Below are positions 34,045-48,500 of a stretch of DNA of 64,000 nt, one piece after another (positions within the stretch are counted from its first letter, which is position 1; each line of letters opens with the position of its first letter). The notes under the pieces are model-generated. The model was not told the DNA's origin. It saw only the letters and a list, made by a program, of their open reading frames with translations, and made no database searches. The stretch covers positions 19,012,621-19,076,620 of the forward strand of contig OY992840.1 in the NCBI GenBank assembly GCA_963921425.1. Direction: 5' to 3'. Source of the stretch: Dryas octopetala. Lineage: Eukaryota > Streptophyta > Magnoliopsida > Rosales > Rosaceae. The position numbers and the translations under genes were made by a program.

Positions 34045-37000
34045 TCATGCCTTTCCTGCTGAACCAAATAGATGCATTTTCTCTGCAATCACTGCTTTCA
34101 TGGCTTCTTTTGCAGATGCCATAACATGGACTAGATCTTTCTTAGGGTCCCTAAGGGAGTCCATGTAAGCTTTCCGCACCTCAGTATTTACATTGAACTT
34201 TCTCACACCATGCTCTATGCATTCCTGTTCAAGGAGTCAAACAGTTCATATACACATTATCAGCCATCAATGTTTTTTCAACACTGTCAGTTTAAGCTCC
34301 TACAGAGCAGAATTCAAATACAGATGGAAACATCGTTGAGGATCTTCAACTTTTAAATGAAAGCCTAAGAACCCAAATTGTTTCTCAAGTTAGTACATAT
34401 ATATAAACTTTTTACCTTTATAAGTTCCTTAGACAAACCAGAAGCTCCGTGAAGCACCAGGAAGACTCCTTTCTTCGAACTCAAAGCATGCAAATCCTAA
34501 TAAGGGGAAATTGAAATCAGTAACCGAGATAATGAGGAATTGGGTGGGGGGAGAGGGCTGGCATACCCATGTAGTATGAAATTAGAATTCAGACCAATAA
34601 CCAGTAATAGCACAAAAGTCAATAAGTAATTATCTCAACCTTAATGGAATTATTAGGAATACGTTTAATATACTTGACCTTAAGCAAATCAAGTCTCAGA
34701 TTTGGGCCACTTGCAGGGTATTTCCCATGCACATTTCCGATGCACACTGCCAAAGCATCTATACCAGTTTCATCAATGAACTCTTGAGCCTGAAATTCTT
34801 GAGGCCTTTTGGTGAGTTTGGAAATGTTTAACAAAAAAGGAAAGATGATTTCAAAAACTTAGGAAGAAAAAGATAACCTGCTTAACATCAGTCAGCCTTG
34901 CTTCATAATCCTCAACAGTCAAATCATCTTCTGTCCCAGACAATCTCCCTAGTTCAGCTTCTACTAGAAAGCCTTTAGAGTGAGCCAGGAATGCTACAAA
35001 CTTAGTGTATGAAACATTTTCTGTAAAGGAAAGATGTGATCCATCCACCATGACTGAATCAAAACCCTGGCAAGGATAAATTCAAGAATTCAAGAATGCA
35101 AAACAATTAATAACGCTCTATAATGTTAAAGAGATTACATTCTGACTACAAAACAATGCAACATGAGATCAAATGGTAAAAAGTCAACTTACCAACTCAA
35201 GAGCTTCCACCAGATCTTGCTTTAAAGTTCCGTGATCAAAGTGCACAGTTATGGGAACCTACCGTAAAACCAGCAGTTCAGTAATAACGACGTAAAGTCG
35301 ATGTAGAAAAATTTCAATATTATATAGGCAAACATTCGAATGAAAATAAAAATCATATATATTCAATCATTTTTTAGAACTTCTAAGAAATTTCAATTAA
35401 AAAAAAAAAGGCTTCTATCTTAGGATACCTTCAGAAATCAGTTTTAGAACATCAATTCAGATGACAGCCTAAAATTAAAATAAAATAACAAAAAGTCATA
35501 ACTTGAAAACACATGTTTAGGATGTGGTATGCCACTTACACTGGCTTGTTCAGCAGCAGAGATACAACATGCAACCAACGGGATCCCTCCTTGCTTCAAG
35601 GCACCAGGATGGATCTGGATAAATAATTGACAATCAGTGAATGTCTAATTGTGAAATCACCTCATGCGGCAATTTGGGACATTTGAGAATTTCTAAATTG
35701 TGTGCTTAGAAAAGATTAAGTTGCATCAGTATTATTGTCCTTCGAATCTTAAAAGTTACTTAAAAGGATCTTTGGTTTGATTAGGACCTAGCAACCAGCA
35801 TATAGTTGGGTAATGTGAGTGTAGATCTTGGGGAGTTGCTTTTATAGACAAGCCATATATCCAAGCTTAAGTTTGAAACTCATACTTGTGAGGACAAGTC
35901 AGAGAAATAATCACGCAATATGTAATGTAGGAAGTAGGAACATTGGGCTATTCGCAATATCTACTACATTCATCCAATACTCTACTGCTTCTAACCTGTA
36001 ATATAGCAGGACTTTGCTCTTCCTCTGCTGCAGCAACAACCGCCTCTGCTCCTTCCAAATTATAAACATTGAATGCTCCAACAGCATATCCACCCTTTTC
36101 TGCATTCTTTAAATAGATTAAATTGTTAGTATGCAAGGGAAAAAATAGTTATGTACCAACTAGCTATCGGTCAAGTGGTATTTCTTTCCACAATGTTGGA
36201 GAGATTCCAAGTTCAGATACCCCCTCCCCCAATTTATTTATTTATTTATTTTTTTAAAAAGTTATGAAACTTCAAATAATGATCCTTACCAGAAGGAGCT
36301 CTTTGGTTGATGAAAGTCTCACTGGACGAGCCCAGGATTTGACTAGCTCTGCCAATGCTCTGCTGTCACCAACATTACCTAAGAATGGAGAATTTTAAGA
36401 AGATCTAAGTATCATAAGTCCAATATGATAAGTTTTGTTAGTTTACAACTGTTCCAAAAAGCTTAAGCTGTAAGAATGAGGATGTGGGGCAACTTTTATT
36501 TTTGTATTCTAACACTCTCCCTCACGAGTAGGTGTCTCCCCACCACTAGAGATCCTAACATGTGAAATTCAATGTAAAATTGAGTGTACAATTTCAGAGA
36601 TTTGAATTCAGAATCTCTGGCCCTGATGCCATGATACATTTTGTTGAGTTACCATTGTCTTCAAAAGCTTAAACTTTTAGGATGTGGACCAACTACAATT
36701 TTTATATTCCACCACACCATACACTTTTAGTAAATCTAGCACAAGAATATTTGAAAACTCCAAAACTCACCAGGAAAAACAATGTATGGAACTCCCAGAT
36801 GCCTACTTTCGGGACCTAGCTGCCATAAGGGAACACCAGGCAAGGCTTGCCCCACTATTTTGGCACATTTTGCTTCAAGAGCTTTCGTAGCAAGATCAGA
36901 GGATGTGATTCCACCCTAAGTAGAGTATAAAATTCAGCATGACAGAACCAGGTACAACAGTGGTGATTTTTAAGATTTCATAAGTCCATAGCATATGAAG

Positions 37001-39520
37001 CATGCATACAAATATAGTGACGATATTTATGAATTCATTATGTATAAGCAACAGCATTAGATGAATGGTATTGAGTCATATTAAGGCAATTTTGGGTTAA
37101 GTTTCATGTTCAAGTCCTAACCTCTCTAGGACTCTTTGTTTTCTTTTCTCATGAGTAAGAGGAAAAACACAATCTGCGGATGGTGTGAAAAAGTCACCCA
37201 TGGATCAGCCCAGTGATTCACCTCCACTCTGAATCTTGTGGATTAAAACTCTATGCCCTTAAAAGTTTTGCATCAATAACTGAATGTTGCATTACATATG
37301 GGGTTTTATTTTTCAATTGAACCCCTAAGTTTAAGTAAGGGATTGTAGTTTGGAGAGGAAAGGCAGCTCTGACAATGCAAAAGTGTGTTTATGCATGCTA
37401 GAGGGAGAGAGAGAGAGGAACACGTAGAAGTACCTTTGCAAGAATGTAACGAGGTTTTTTAGTTATTCGTCTAACTATTTCCACCAGCGCAGAGCTAACT
37501 TTGAAGTTGATTTCCAAACTCTCAGAGGGAGCTGCCCAATGGAAAATAAATTGCCACTTCAGGATAAAACTTATATATATTTTATATAATTAAATAATTT
37601 ACTAAAACTTTCCATTGTTTAGTCTTACAACAGATACCAAAAAAAAAAGGTCGAACAAATTCACTCTAACAAATGGAGACAATTAGCAGGTACAGTTAAC
37701 AAATGTTATATTGGAAAACAAAAAGGGAAAAAAATTGTGTTTTTTTTTTTTGGCCAATTCAATATAGACAATAGCTGAGCAAGCTCTCAATGTAGTTCTT
37801 GCAAAGGAAAAAAGGAGACTAACTTTTGCCAGTGATAAGCTCCCGACTGGTCATTATTAGAGTGTCCTTCTGAGCTGTAAGAAAAACATCTGCCATCTCA
37901 GCTGCCCTTCTGATTTCCTCCTCCCTCTCTTCCGTAGTCCTCATGGCAACCTTAGCAACAGAAACCTATTGATGGTGAAGAAGGCATATTCAGAGACCTT
38001 GTGCTCACAAAATAAAGTTACATAATATATGGACTTGGAATTTTCAAGAGGTCAGAATGTGCTGGTTAGGCAAAATCTGAATCAGTTTCCAATGGCCAAC
38101 AATTGCAAGCAAGTTCTGTTCCAAACTCCTATTTCAGCGTTAATCATAATATCTGTAAATAATAGGATAATTTTATTTGTAATTGCCTGTTTAGAAAGAC
38201 TAACACAGAAAACGATATATTACAGTTTTGTGTTTGGAATCAACAATAACTTAACAATGAGCAATTAAATTCACAACAGACAGAAATTGTCTTTAGTCAC
38301 CTCAATGCTTCTCAAAATCTGTCCGCATTGTAATTTAAGCTCTTCAACCTGTGAATTATAAGTGTGACTGTGTGAGCCATAAAAATAATATTAACAAAGT
38401 GGACAGGAAGTCACACAATAAATATCCAGATAACCAGTTTAACCTGTTCTGTTGTTTTTGGAACATACGACCCAACAACTATCAGACCACCATTCCTTTC
38501 CTTGTTTATTCCTAGATCCTTAGGCAAAATTGGAGCTTTGGGGATAATTCCAATCCTGGCAGAAACAAAACTAGCAGCAGTGCGGCATAAGAAACGCTTG
38601 CCTTTCAGTTCCGCCTGTCACATCAAACACAAACTCATAAAAGGACCTCCCACAATTTGATCAAAATATACCAGAGGGATATGGAAAAAAATAATAAGGT
38701 ATAAGAATAGTAGGGAATTGCCTTGATCATTCCAGCTGCAAAAACAGCCATGTCTCTTTCGCTAGCTGCATTGACTATGCACGTTGATCCCTGTTCCATT
38801 TGACAAATTAGAATCATAGGATATAAGTACCTAATATGTCACTACGAGATATTTCATTCATAATTACTAAGACATGCCTTACACAGAAAGTTTGACAAAC
38901 AATGTTGCAATTTGTACTCATAAAACCCACTATTCAAAATAAAAAAGATAAGATGCTAGATGTTTTTATCAAGACTCCCCCGGCTTAGTGTGTCTCACTT
39001 TTCTTGTTGATCCTACCATTTTCTCATCCTTATGCAGATGTTTCTATCTATCAAAATTCTATTTCTCCGGACATGAATTTGTTTCTTATGTAAACCAATA
39101 AAAATTACGGATCTTGTAACCGCTAGTAACAGGCATAGAGTGGCAGAACATGCTATTTTTTATCAGTAACTTCATTTGTCGCAGGGATTGTTTTTCTTTG
39201 ATCTTTGTAATGTTTGCTTAATCACACACTTGTTTCACATCAAATCGGTTACAGACAGTACAATTTTTATTTAAAAAGGAAGCCAATCTTAGAATGTTCC
39301 CTAATAATATAGCAGTTTAAATCTATGTCCCCAAGCTAATCAAAGCAACTAAGCCTCTACCAAGAAGGGGATTCGATTGAAATACTGTTGATTTTATTCA
39401 TTCTATGCTACTCATGTGGATGCATTTGGATACACCTTCATCCATGATTAAACCATATATTATTAATAGCTCAGAAATCATACTGGTAGAGATATATAAG
39501 CAATTCATGTATTTTGAATG

Positions 39521-39570
<50 letters not shown>

Positions 39571-42500
39571 AGAGAGTGAGTGATTGCAGGTTTCTGTGTG
39601 GTTACTCTGTACCTTCTGCAAACTGCATAGACGCTCACAAACAGCATCTGGCCCACATTTTCTTAGAAGTTGGATAGATATAGATGTAACACTGCTGGCT
39701 GGTATGCGGCCAGCTGTTTTCTCCTCAACCCACTATCAGAGAAGTTGCAAATTACAATTCAAACTAAGATCCAGAGTGATATTTAAAGCTGTTCATTTCA
39801 AGCATAATATAAAAATTAGACCTCACGCAGGTTTGAAGATTTGTAGCCAAAAGCAGCATCTTTAGCGAATCCTGTATCCGCTGCAGGGATAAGCCTAAAG
39901 ACCCCATGAACCATGAGCAATGTTATATTCAGCATTAAATCATTATTATGAATTTTCACACAAAGAGAGATGGATATTACTGATCAGAATCTGCAACGTA
40001 GTGTATATCTCCAATAGTATAACGCCCTCCTTGGAGAAAAAAGGGGCAGATGATCCATGCATCCATCTCACCCAATACTGAAACAGCGGCATCAGCTTCC
40101 TAAACAGACCACATTCCATGATGTGAGAAGTCTCAATAGTGTTGACTGACTCTATGATGTAAATAATTAAATATAGTAAAAGTTATAGTACTTGCCTCTG
40201 GGAAATGGCCACGCAAAGTTGAATCACCTCTCAAAACTACTGTATAATCAGCGTTCTCAATTGATTTGGCTGCAGTATGTAGGTTTCTGCAGATGTCTTT
40301 AATTAATGCAGTGGCCTGTAAAAACAAAAATTCTACACTAATGAATATGGCTAGGAAGCAATTAAAGAAAAAAAAAAGCATTCCTTGGAGTAAGATGCAC
40401 ATTTTTGAACGAGGAAATACTTTTTTTTTATCAGAAACATGATTTATCGATTGAACAATGATTGTGTTTAACTGTTTACACAAAGGTCTTTACCTTCTCA
40501 GAACTCATGGACCTAGAGTTGGTCAAAATGAAAAAGCATGTAGGATTTTTTCTGAACTGCTCAATTAGTGATTCAACAGTCCTGAAAAGAACAAATAACA
40601 GTTTATAACAACTCGGGAATGTCTTCTCGTTTTATAATAAAATGGTATACATGGCTTCCTTCTACCTTTACAGAGTTACACATAAGACAATTAAAGACAC
40701 TCACCATTCAGTTAAGACCTCAATATCATGTACAGTTTGAGTTCCAGTTGGATCATCATCAAGAACAACCAAAGTCTTTGAAGTGGCCTGATTTAGTCTC
40801 TGTATTTCACCAATGGGATCTACTGGCCACTCAACTGGAAGAGATTGCAAGACAAAGTCTTTCTTAACAACCGGAAGTTTTCCTTCTACTTTAACACCTG
40901 TGAGTATCTCATAAACCTACAGGCATACCAAAGTACTAGTTAAACCACTGGCTGCCACCACCAGCCCTTTTGGCATGGTGGTACCTTTCTGCAAGGCTAC
41001 AGTAAATGCAGGATACAGGCAGAATGGATTCAAAAGATAAGTTCCACTGCTCAATTTTGATAAGATATGTTAAATAATACTGAACTGGAGATCTCAAGGT
41101 AGTAATTTGTGGTGAATGTATTAGTATGTGGTTAGCCAATAATCAGGAATGTGAGGGAGTCGTTTCACATTGATAGACAGGTAAGGAAGATTTGAGAAAC
41201 CACAAGTGAGATACAGAAGATCATGATTTCAGTGCTCAGGTTTGTTGTAGTACTCTGATATCTCTGTAATTCACTATATTGTAGTGGATTCTCTTGTCCT
41301 TGGACATAGGCAAGATTGTGACAAACTATGTTCAATTTTGTGCTCTCTTGTGTGTGTGTGTGAGAGAGATTTATTTTGTCATTAATCTCTATGATGGATC
41401 TGCTTTTATAAAAACCTACTAGTGGTATCAGACCCTCCTGGAGGGGGATTGCTAAGAGTTCTCTTGCCTTGTATCCATTATTTTATGTTTCAACTTATAT
41501 AGTAAAATCAAAATGAGCTATATGTCAAAAGGTTTCCAGCAAGGAAAAGCTAACAGCAGAAAGATTTATTATGTCTGGAATTATGGTTAGATACTCTTTC
41601 ATGTCTTATGTTTAGATTTACTGAATAAACTATCTTCGTTCAGAAGAAAGAAAAGACTAACAAGACTTGCCCATACCTTAACCACACCAGCATCATCTTG
41701 CCGACCCCAGCCTGCAGCAGAACCTGGTAAACAGTTGCATCAAGTATTAGTTTCCATATGCAAGCTAAAAACTTAAAAAGGAATCCAAGGGCCAGCTTTA
41801 GTCAGATTAAATGCAAAAGAATTCTCTTCCCAGGTATGTATTTCTGGTTTCTGGTTTCTGGTTTCTGTATGTATGAATTCTCTTCCCAGGTATGTACAAC
41901 TTACAAGTATGTATTTCTGGTTTCTGTTACACATTTCAGTATTATGTTTATCACCTGACAGTTTTCTACAGAAGACTTTACACCAAATGTCATAAGAATA
42001 GACTAATCTTTACCATTCCATCTCATTAAAGCTTTAGATTTTAAGAATTTTGAAAAGTACATATTCTGACATGTTATTATGTTGATGAGAAATGTGCTTG
42101 ACCACATGACTATTAAATATCCCCAATAACTCATGGAATATGTCTCCACAGTCTGAGAAACTAAAAGATAGAGCATAAGCCCATATGTATTTAAAGAGAG
42201 AGAAAAGTAAACAGCACCTGACAGGAATAGTTGATGGGCAACAGTCGAAAGATGAAGTGGAACTTTTCGGAATGAGCATTCAAGAGAAACAATTCCCTGT
42301 AGATATATAGGATATGATTATAGTAACCAGAAAATCACGTATTACTATAATTATAAATTGTTTCTATTGAAAAATTCTGGATGGAGTGGATGTCAGTCTG
42401 ACCAAATCCTTCACGAAGATATCAAGCGCAGAATGTGGTGTATAATCATTGTCCAGCATGTGCGGAACACGATTTTCAAACATCCTGTAACATAAATTTT

Positions 42501-45500
42501 TTCAAGCTTAAGTTTTTGAGAGTGGTGTTAACCAACACAATTTATCATGGTATCAAAAGAGATTTTAAGTTTGAATCTTTATGATTGCAACTTGCAATCT
42601 CCAAATTAGTGTTGAATTCCACGTGCTGGACCTGCTGGTGGTGAGAGAGGCTCACATGTGAGAAGGAGAACAATTATTTGCTCACATCCTAATGGAAACC
42701 GTATTAAACCAAAACAATTTATCATGGTGGACATTGGACATCAACAACACATCTCCTCTCAGAGTAGGAGGACCAAAGAATCATAGAAACAATTAGATGA
42801 AACATTTGCATGTTCAATGAAACAAATTTAAGGTTTCAGAAATTAAGAGCTAGATCAAGGAAGCAGTTACCAGGATGATCCCTCACTATTTGTGATGAAA
42901 TCAAACAACATCCTTGTATTAAGACCCAATCGAGCTCCAAATGCTATTGCCTCAGCTCCTGACGCTATATGAACTCCAGCAAGCAGTTGATTAACCATCT
43001 TTACACAACTGGAGAACAAAATATGAGAGGAATAGAGTAATGAAAATTTCACTTCCTCAGGAAAACCAGAACGATATGCATCATAAATTGAACAAATATA
43101 CAACAATAAAGTGGATATATCATAGACCTATAATCATGTGAATAGGCAATGAAATGCATGATATAAACAAACATTGACCCACCTTCCAGCCCCACAACCT
43201 CCTTTGATAACATAAAGCTTCTCGCTTAATGCTGTTCATAGTAAATAGCCAAGTATCAATTACAAAGTTATTTATCAGAACCCTACAGCCCAAAAACTGA
43301 AATTCTACTGATGAACCTTATAGTACATGCTTAGTACCTGAGAGTACTGAACCGGTACTCTTAAGAGCTTCATCTGTACCAGATGCCATAATCTGAGGAA
43401 GACACATAAGTTCAAAGATCGGTTAGCGATATTCACACAAGCTATTGGGATAAAAGCAATGGTTGTTTTTGCACACCGTAAGTGTCCCCATGGAGGCTTT
43501 CACAACACCACCCGAAACAGGAGCATCCACCAACTTCAAACTCTTTCCTTCATCTATAACATTTGCATAAGGAATACTAAGATTTCAACACAAAGTAAAG
43601 CATAATAACATGGTCCGAGGAAATATAAAATCAATAAATAAACTAAATAAGGTTTGGAACGAAAAGTAAGATACAGCCAAAAACTGGGACAGAAATATAT
43701 GGTTATATATCTGTATTTCTATAGATATCTAGATAAGTATGTATATATTTACATATATATATATATATATGCATGTGTGTGTGTGTGTAAAAGAACATCA
43801 CATACAGACATACTTTGCAAGCGTTGATCTAGTCGGCTCACAAATCCAGGAGAGACAGTGGATGTAAGGATAATAGAAGCTCCAGATGGAAGTGCTATAA
43901 AACACACGAATATGGGGTTAGTGCTAATGAAAAACAGAGTAGGTATCTGAGAAGAATTTGTTTACCTGAAATAGCACCAAAATCTCCATATAAAGCGCTC
44001 TCAGCTTGAGCTTCATTTGTGACCATTATTACCAGTACATCAACATCTAGAGAGAATATGCATCAGAAACAAATAGGTTATTGCACCAAATACGGACATT
44101 ATATATAACTGAAATTTTCTTTTAAATAGAATACAAAATAGCATCTACTTAACCATAATACTAATATGGTAATATGGAAACTATACAGAGGTGATTTATA
44201 CCTGCAATGCAAAAGATAATGTAAAAGGCCAATCTTCAGGCTTCTGCTCATGTATCAATGTACATGCTTCAAAGATTCTCTCATAATTCTATAATCAATA
44301 GAAGGAACCAGTAATTCATAAACTAATTTTTAAATGGGTCTTTAACCATGTAAGTCTTGTCAAGTGATGAAGCTTTAATGCCCCATTTGATTTTTATATC
44401 CTCACTTCTTTATTCTTAATAAACCATCATGTGTCCATGCTAAACCCTAAACTTAATTAGAGATTCAATAGTTGATATGGGGCCGAAATCCAATTCTAGC
44501 TCTCCATGGATATACTTAGGCAAATTACCCAATTACCCAAAAAAACTAAATCAAATGATATATAATTTGAAATACATTTTGAGGCATGAGATTTTACAAT
44601 CATGCAATGAATCACTTTCGACATTAAGACAAGGAAAAAAAAGGTTTAGAAGAATTTGTGAAGTAGGGATAAACTGCTTTATAGAACATTAATTTATCTA
44701 TTGCTTTCTACTTCTAGAACTTTTAATATGCCTCCAATTACCTTTACATACTTCTGCTGGAGAGCTTCCAACCAAGCCACCAGCATCGGCAAATCGAGTT
44801 AGTGTTGGTTTATATACCTGCATCCAAAAGAAGGTGGAAAAGTAGATCAGTTCTAGTGGTATCTTAAACTATAGTCTAAATATGCACCTTAAATCAATAT
44901 ATTTAGTCCAACATCTTTAATGAAATAAGAATGCAATCTGAGGAATTACATCATAACCCAGAACAGAAAAGTTTGATTTTAAAAGGTGAGTTGCCATGCC
45001 AAATCCCATTGCTCCAAGACCAATGAATCCAATTCGGTTCACAGTATCTGATTTGGCAACAATGTGGCTTGCCAATTGCTCAGGGATGTAAGCCTCATCA
45101 TTTGCTGCATCTGAAATTCTCACTCCAAGTTTCTTTTCCCAAACCTGTACAACAGTTGTACAGTGTACAAATAAGAAAGAACAAGTAGCTGTTAATAAAT
45201 GAAACGCATCTTTCAAAACACTTTTAATGTAACACGGGAGGAACTCAGGCCACAAAAAACCTCTAATCAGATTTTCTTTTTAGCTAAACAATATAAAATA
45301 ACCTTAATCAACGTGGCATCTTCATCATCTGTGTTACCATGTGAAGACCCTGAAAAAGGATATGTATGAGAAAGTATTAAGCACAAAGCAGGTCTTCCAA
45401 ATATCAAACAGTACCAAGTAATTTGATAGGGTTTAAGGATTCCGTACCAAGAATAAGTTGTTGATGAGCAACTGCTAAAAGTGGGAGAGGAAAAGTAAGC

Positions 45501-48500
45501 GATTTGGCCAGATCCAATATAACCCGCTTTAACATGGAAAATTTCATGAGTCTTATGTAATGAGAAAACACAATTAAAGGCACCAAGAAAAAGACTATAC
45601 TAAAAGTTCAACAATTCAAACGCCAAGAAAGATTATAATGTGATTTTGAGATTCTTTAGACAGAAAACACCCAATGCCATTGATTGAAGTTGATCCAAAT
45701 ATAAAAGACAAAAAGTGCACTTAGAACAGAACCCAGTGAGGCAGTGATACAAAGCTTGAAACAAGAGTGATTGCAGTATATCTTACCAATTTTTGAACAA
45801 GAGTGTTTTGTAAATTATCTTTGGCAGTACCCCTTAACAACTCAGGGACATGATTCTTAAAAACCCTGCAATCAGAAAACATACGTTAACACAAAATGGT
45901 GGCATGATTCCAACCCCCAAATGGTGGCATAATATGAAATGGATAATCAATTAAATCAATAATAAATACTTAAAATGGTGGCATAATATGAAATGATAAA
46001 AACATACGTTAACATAATATAAGTATCTCATTAATCATTACTGGATACAGAAGAAAATTGCTCCAGCACATAAATTTAGACTGTAGATATATTTGCTGTT
46101 TCTATTCCCTAAAACCATAAAATAAAAAAAAAATTAAAAATTAAAAATTAAAAAAAAAAACTGAGTAATTTATATTAGGTCTGATGATATTCTCATAAAC
46201 CTAAATCTGATGTGTCTTCACTACAGATAAAATGTTTATATCTGAACAATCTGAATCCTCTCGACAAGAGTTCAGAAAAATTTGGAAAACAAATAGCATC
46301 CTAAATATTTAGTGAGCTACATTAAGGTATAGCACTTAAAGTACAAAATTGTGTTGTAAGTTTGACTTTAAAACATGAAACATTGTCATGAAAGAGATAT
46401 AGATAACAACTTTAAAGCACAAGCACAAACCATGAGTTTCCCGCAGCATTAGATATGATATCATAGATTATCCACGGATGAATACCAGCTTTAGCACCGA
46501 GAGAAATAGCCTCCACAGAAGCAACAAGATGAATACCCTCAAGCAGTTCCTTAATCATCTTAATTTTGCTGCAATATGAAGAAAACTAGAATATCATGAG
46601 ATAAATATATATAATATATATTTGGATTTTGAACACAACCACAAAATCTCAAAAATTAATTGAGTAATTATTTCCTTCAAAAAAACACATTAAGGACAAA
46701 CAAAATGTACGTTTTTCACTTTTATATGGAGAAAACTTGCACATATACACATCAAGAAAATGCAGTCTAATTGTATTCTTAATTATGTAAAAAGGTTCAC
46801 AAGATGAAGAATAACACGCACCTTCCAGCACCAACTTCACCCTCAAAAGTGTAAAGATTTTCACACATTGCTGTAAGCAAGAGAAAGTAATTTGACTGAG
46901 ATGAAATAAAGACATTAGAAATAAAGGCTTATCAAAAGTATCTTCCAGTATGAGTATTTTCATTTATTTGAATCAATATTTACCAGAGAGAACAGGCCGT
47001 GCCTTTAAAATAGCGTCTGACCTTCCTGAGGAAGCAATCTAAGGAGTTATAAAAACATCAGCACTCCACCCAAAATAGACTAGATGATTTGGGGGGAAGG
47101 GGGAGGGGAGAACCATCACATCCACCACTACAAGCAAGAAAGGAGAAGGCTAAGGATGAGCAAGTAATCTTACCATGATTTTTCCATTTAAACCATCAGA
47201 TACGCCCTTTGTGGCGTATATATCTACAAGATAAGCTGTCTCGCAATCATCTGCAATAAAAGTAAAGGCGTTAGCTCAAATTTCATCTGCAATAAAAGTA
47301 AAAGCGTTAGCTCAAATTTCAAAATAAACATTATAGATCCAGAAGGAAATGGATGATTGTATATTGTAAGTATTCAATTAATCTATAAAAAAAAAAATTC
47401 AAAAAAAGCATGAGTTCATTCATTTTTGCTCATTGATGAGGTCCCTCTTGAAGGGATGAGACATTACAAATAGTCAAAAAATAGATATATGAGTGAAGTT
47501 GGCAAAATGACCAAAATAATGGTCACAACCAAATGAAGACCAAGATGCCTCACCAAGTAGCAGAAAAAACCATTACTAAAAAGATGTATACTCAGCAGTC
47601 AAACAGGGAACAAAGATTACAAGATAGAAACTCATTTCCAGAAAACACATCATATAGTGCCAACAATATTAGGGTTCAAATTGCCTGTGAAATCCAGATT
47701 CTGAATATACGATGATAATAATGTTGAACGAAAAATGACAACAGTATCCTTCTGCAATCCTGCATTCACATACCGTTACACAGTCAGAATATCAATAAAG
47801 TAACTGGAAAAAAATATGGGATATGGGAAATAATGTAAAGAAGCTTCGAAAAAGACCTTTCAAAGCACCCTCATTTCCAGAAGTTACATTATTAATTTGA
47901 TCTGCTTGAGATATTAACACAATCAAAGCTGCAATGTCTGCAAGCCATAGAAGAAAAGAAAAGAAAGAAAGAAAGAAGAGAGAGGGAAACATTAGTATGT
48001 CAACCCGTTTTTTTCAAAGTAAGATGGAAAGTTAATCCTCAGAAATGGTCATGTTGAACCAGAAAAGGCACATTCTCAATGAATATCAGAGACAACAAAT
48101 GCCATAAGAAGGCATAAAAATTATAATGACTCTATGATTAAATCTAAGCAGAGCTTTGAATTTTATCTCTAAATCACCAAATGTCACTTACAATCCAAAT
48201 AAATATATCAATATGATGATGTATATTGCTTTACCTTTCCCTGCCTCCTTTGCGCTGCCACATCTAATCCCCCCTAGCTTTAAAAACTCATTTATCAAAG
48301 GCTCATGCATCTGCAGATGGAACAGTTGCATTAAAAATTAACACCACTCCCCAAAAGAGTTATTGTTTCTTAGAGTGAGCTACCAACGAGATAATTACCT
48401 TGCAGATACATAGAGCAAAAATTAATTAGACTACTAAACTTACATGATGAAGAAACTTAGCCATTTCTCATTTTAAGTATGAAGTCACATCATATATGAT

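Noticed and set aside
39523-39566. Regular short repeats considered as a CRISPR-like array
   Set aside because: It is a simple GA microsatellite within an intron of a plant gene, with no spacers.
47251-47856. Apparent loss of the third dehydrogenase exon in copy 1 of the fusion gene
   Set aside because: A 75-bp exon (47685-47759) reading LQKDTVVIFRSTLL fits in frame once a GC donor is allowed, so the exon is present.
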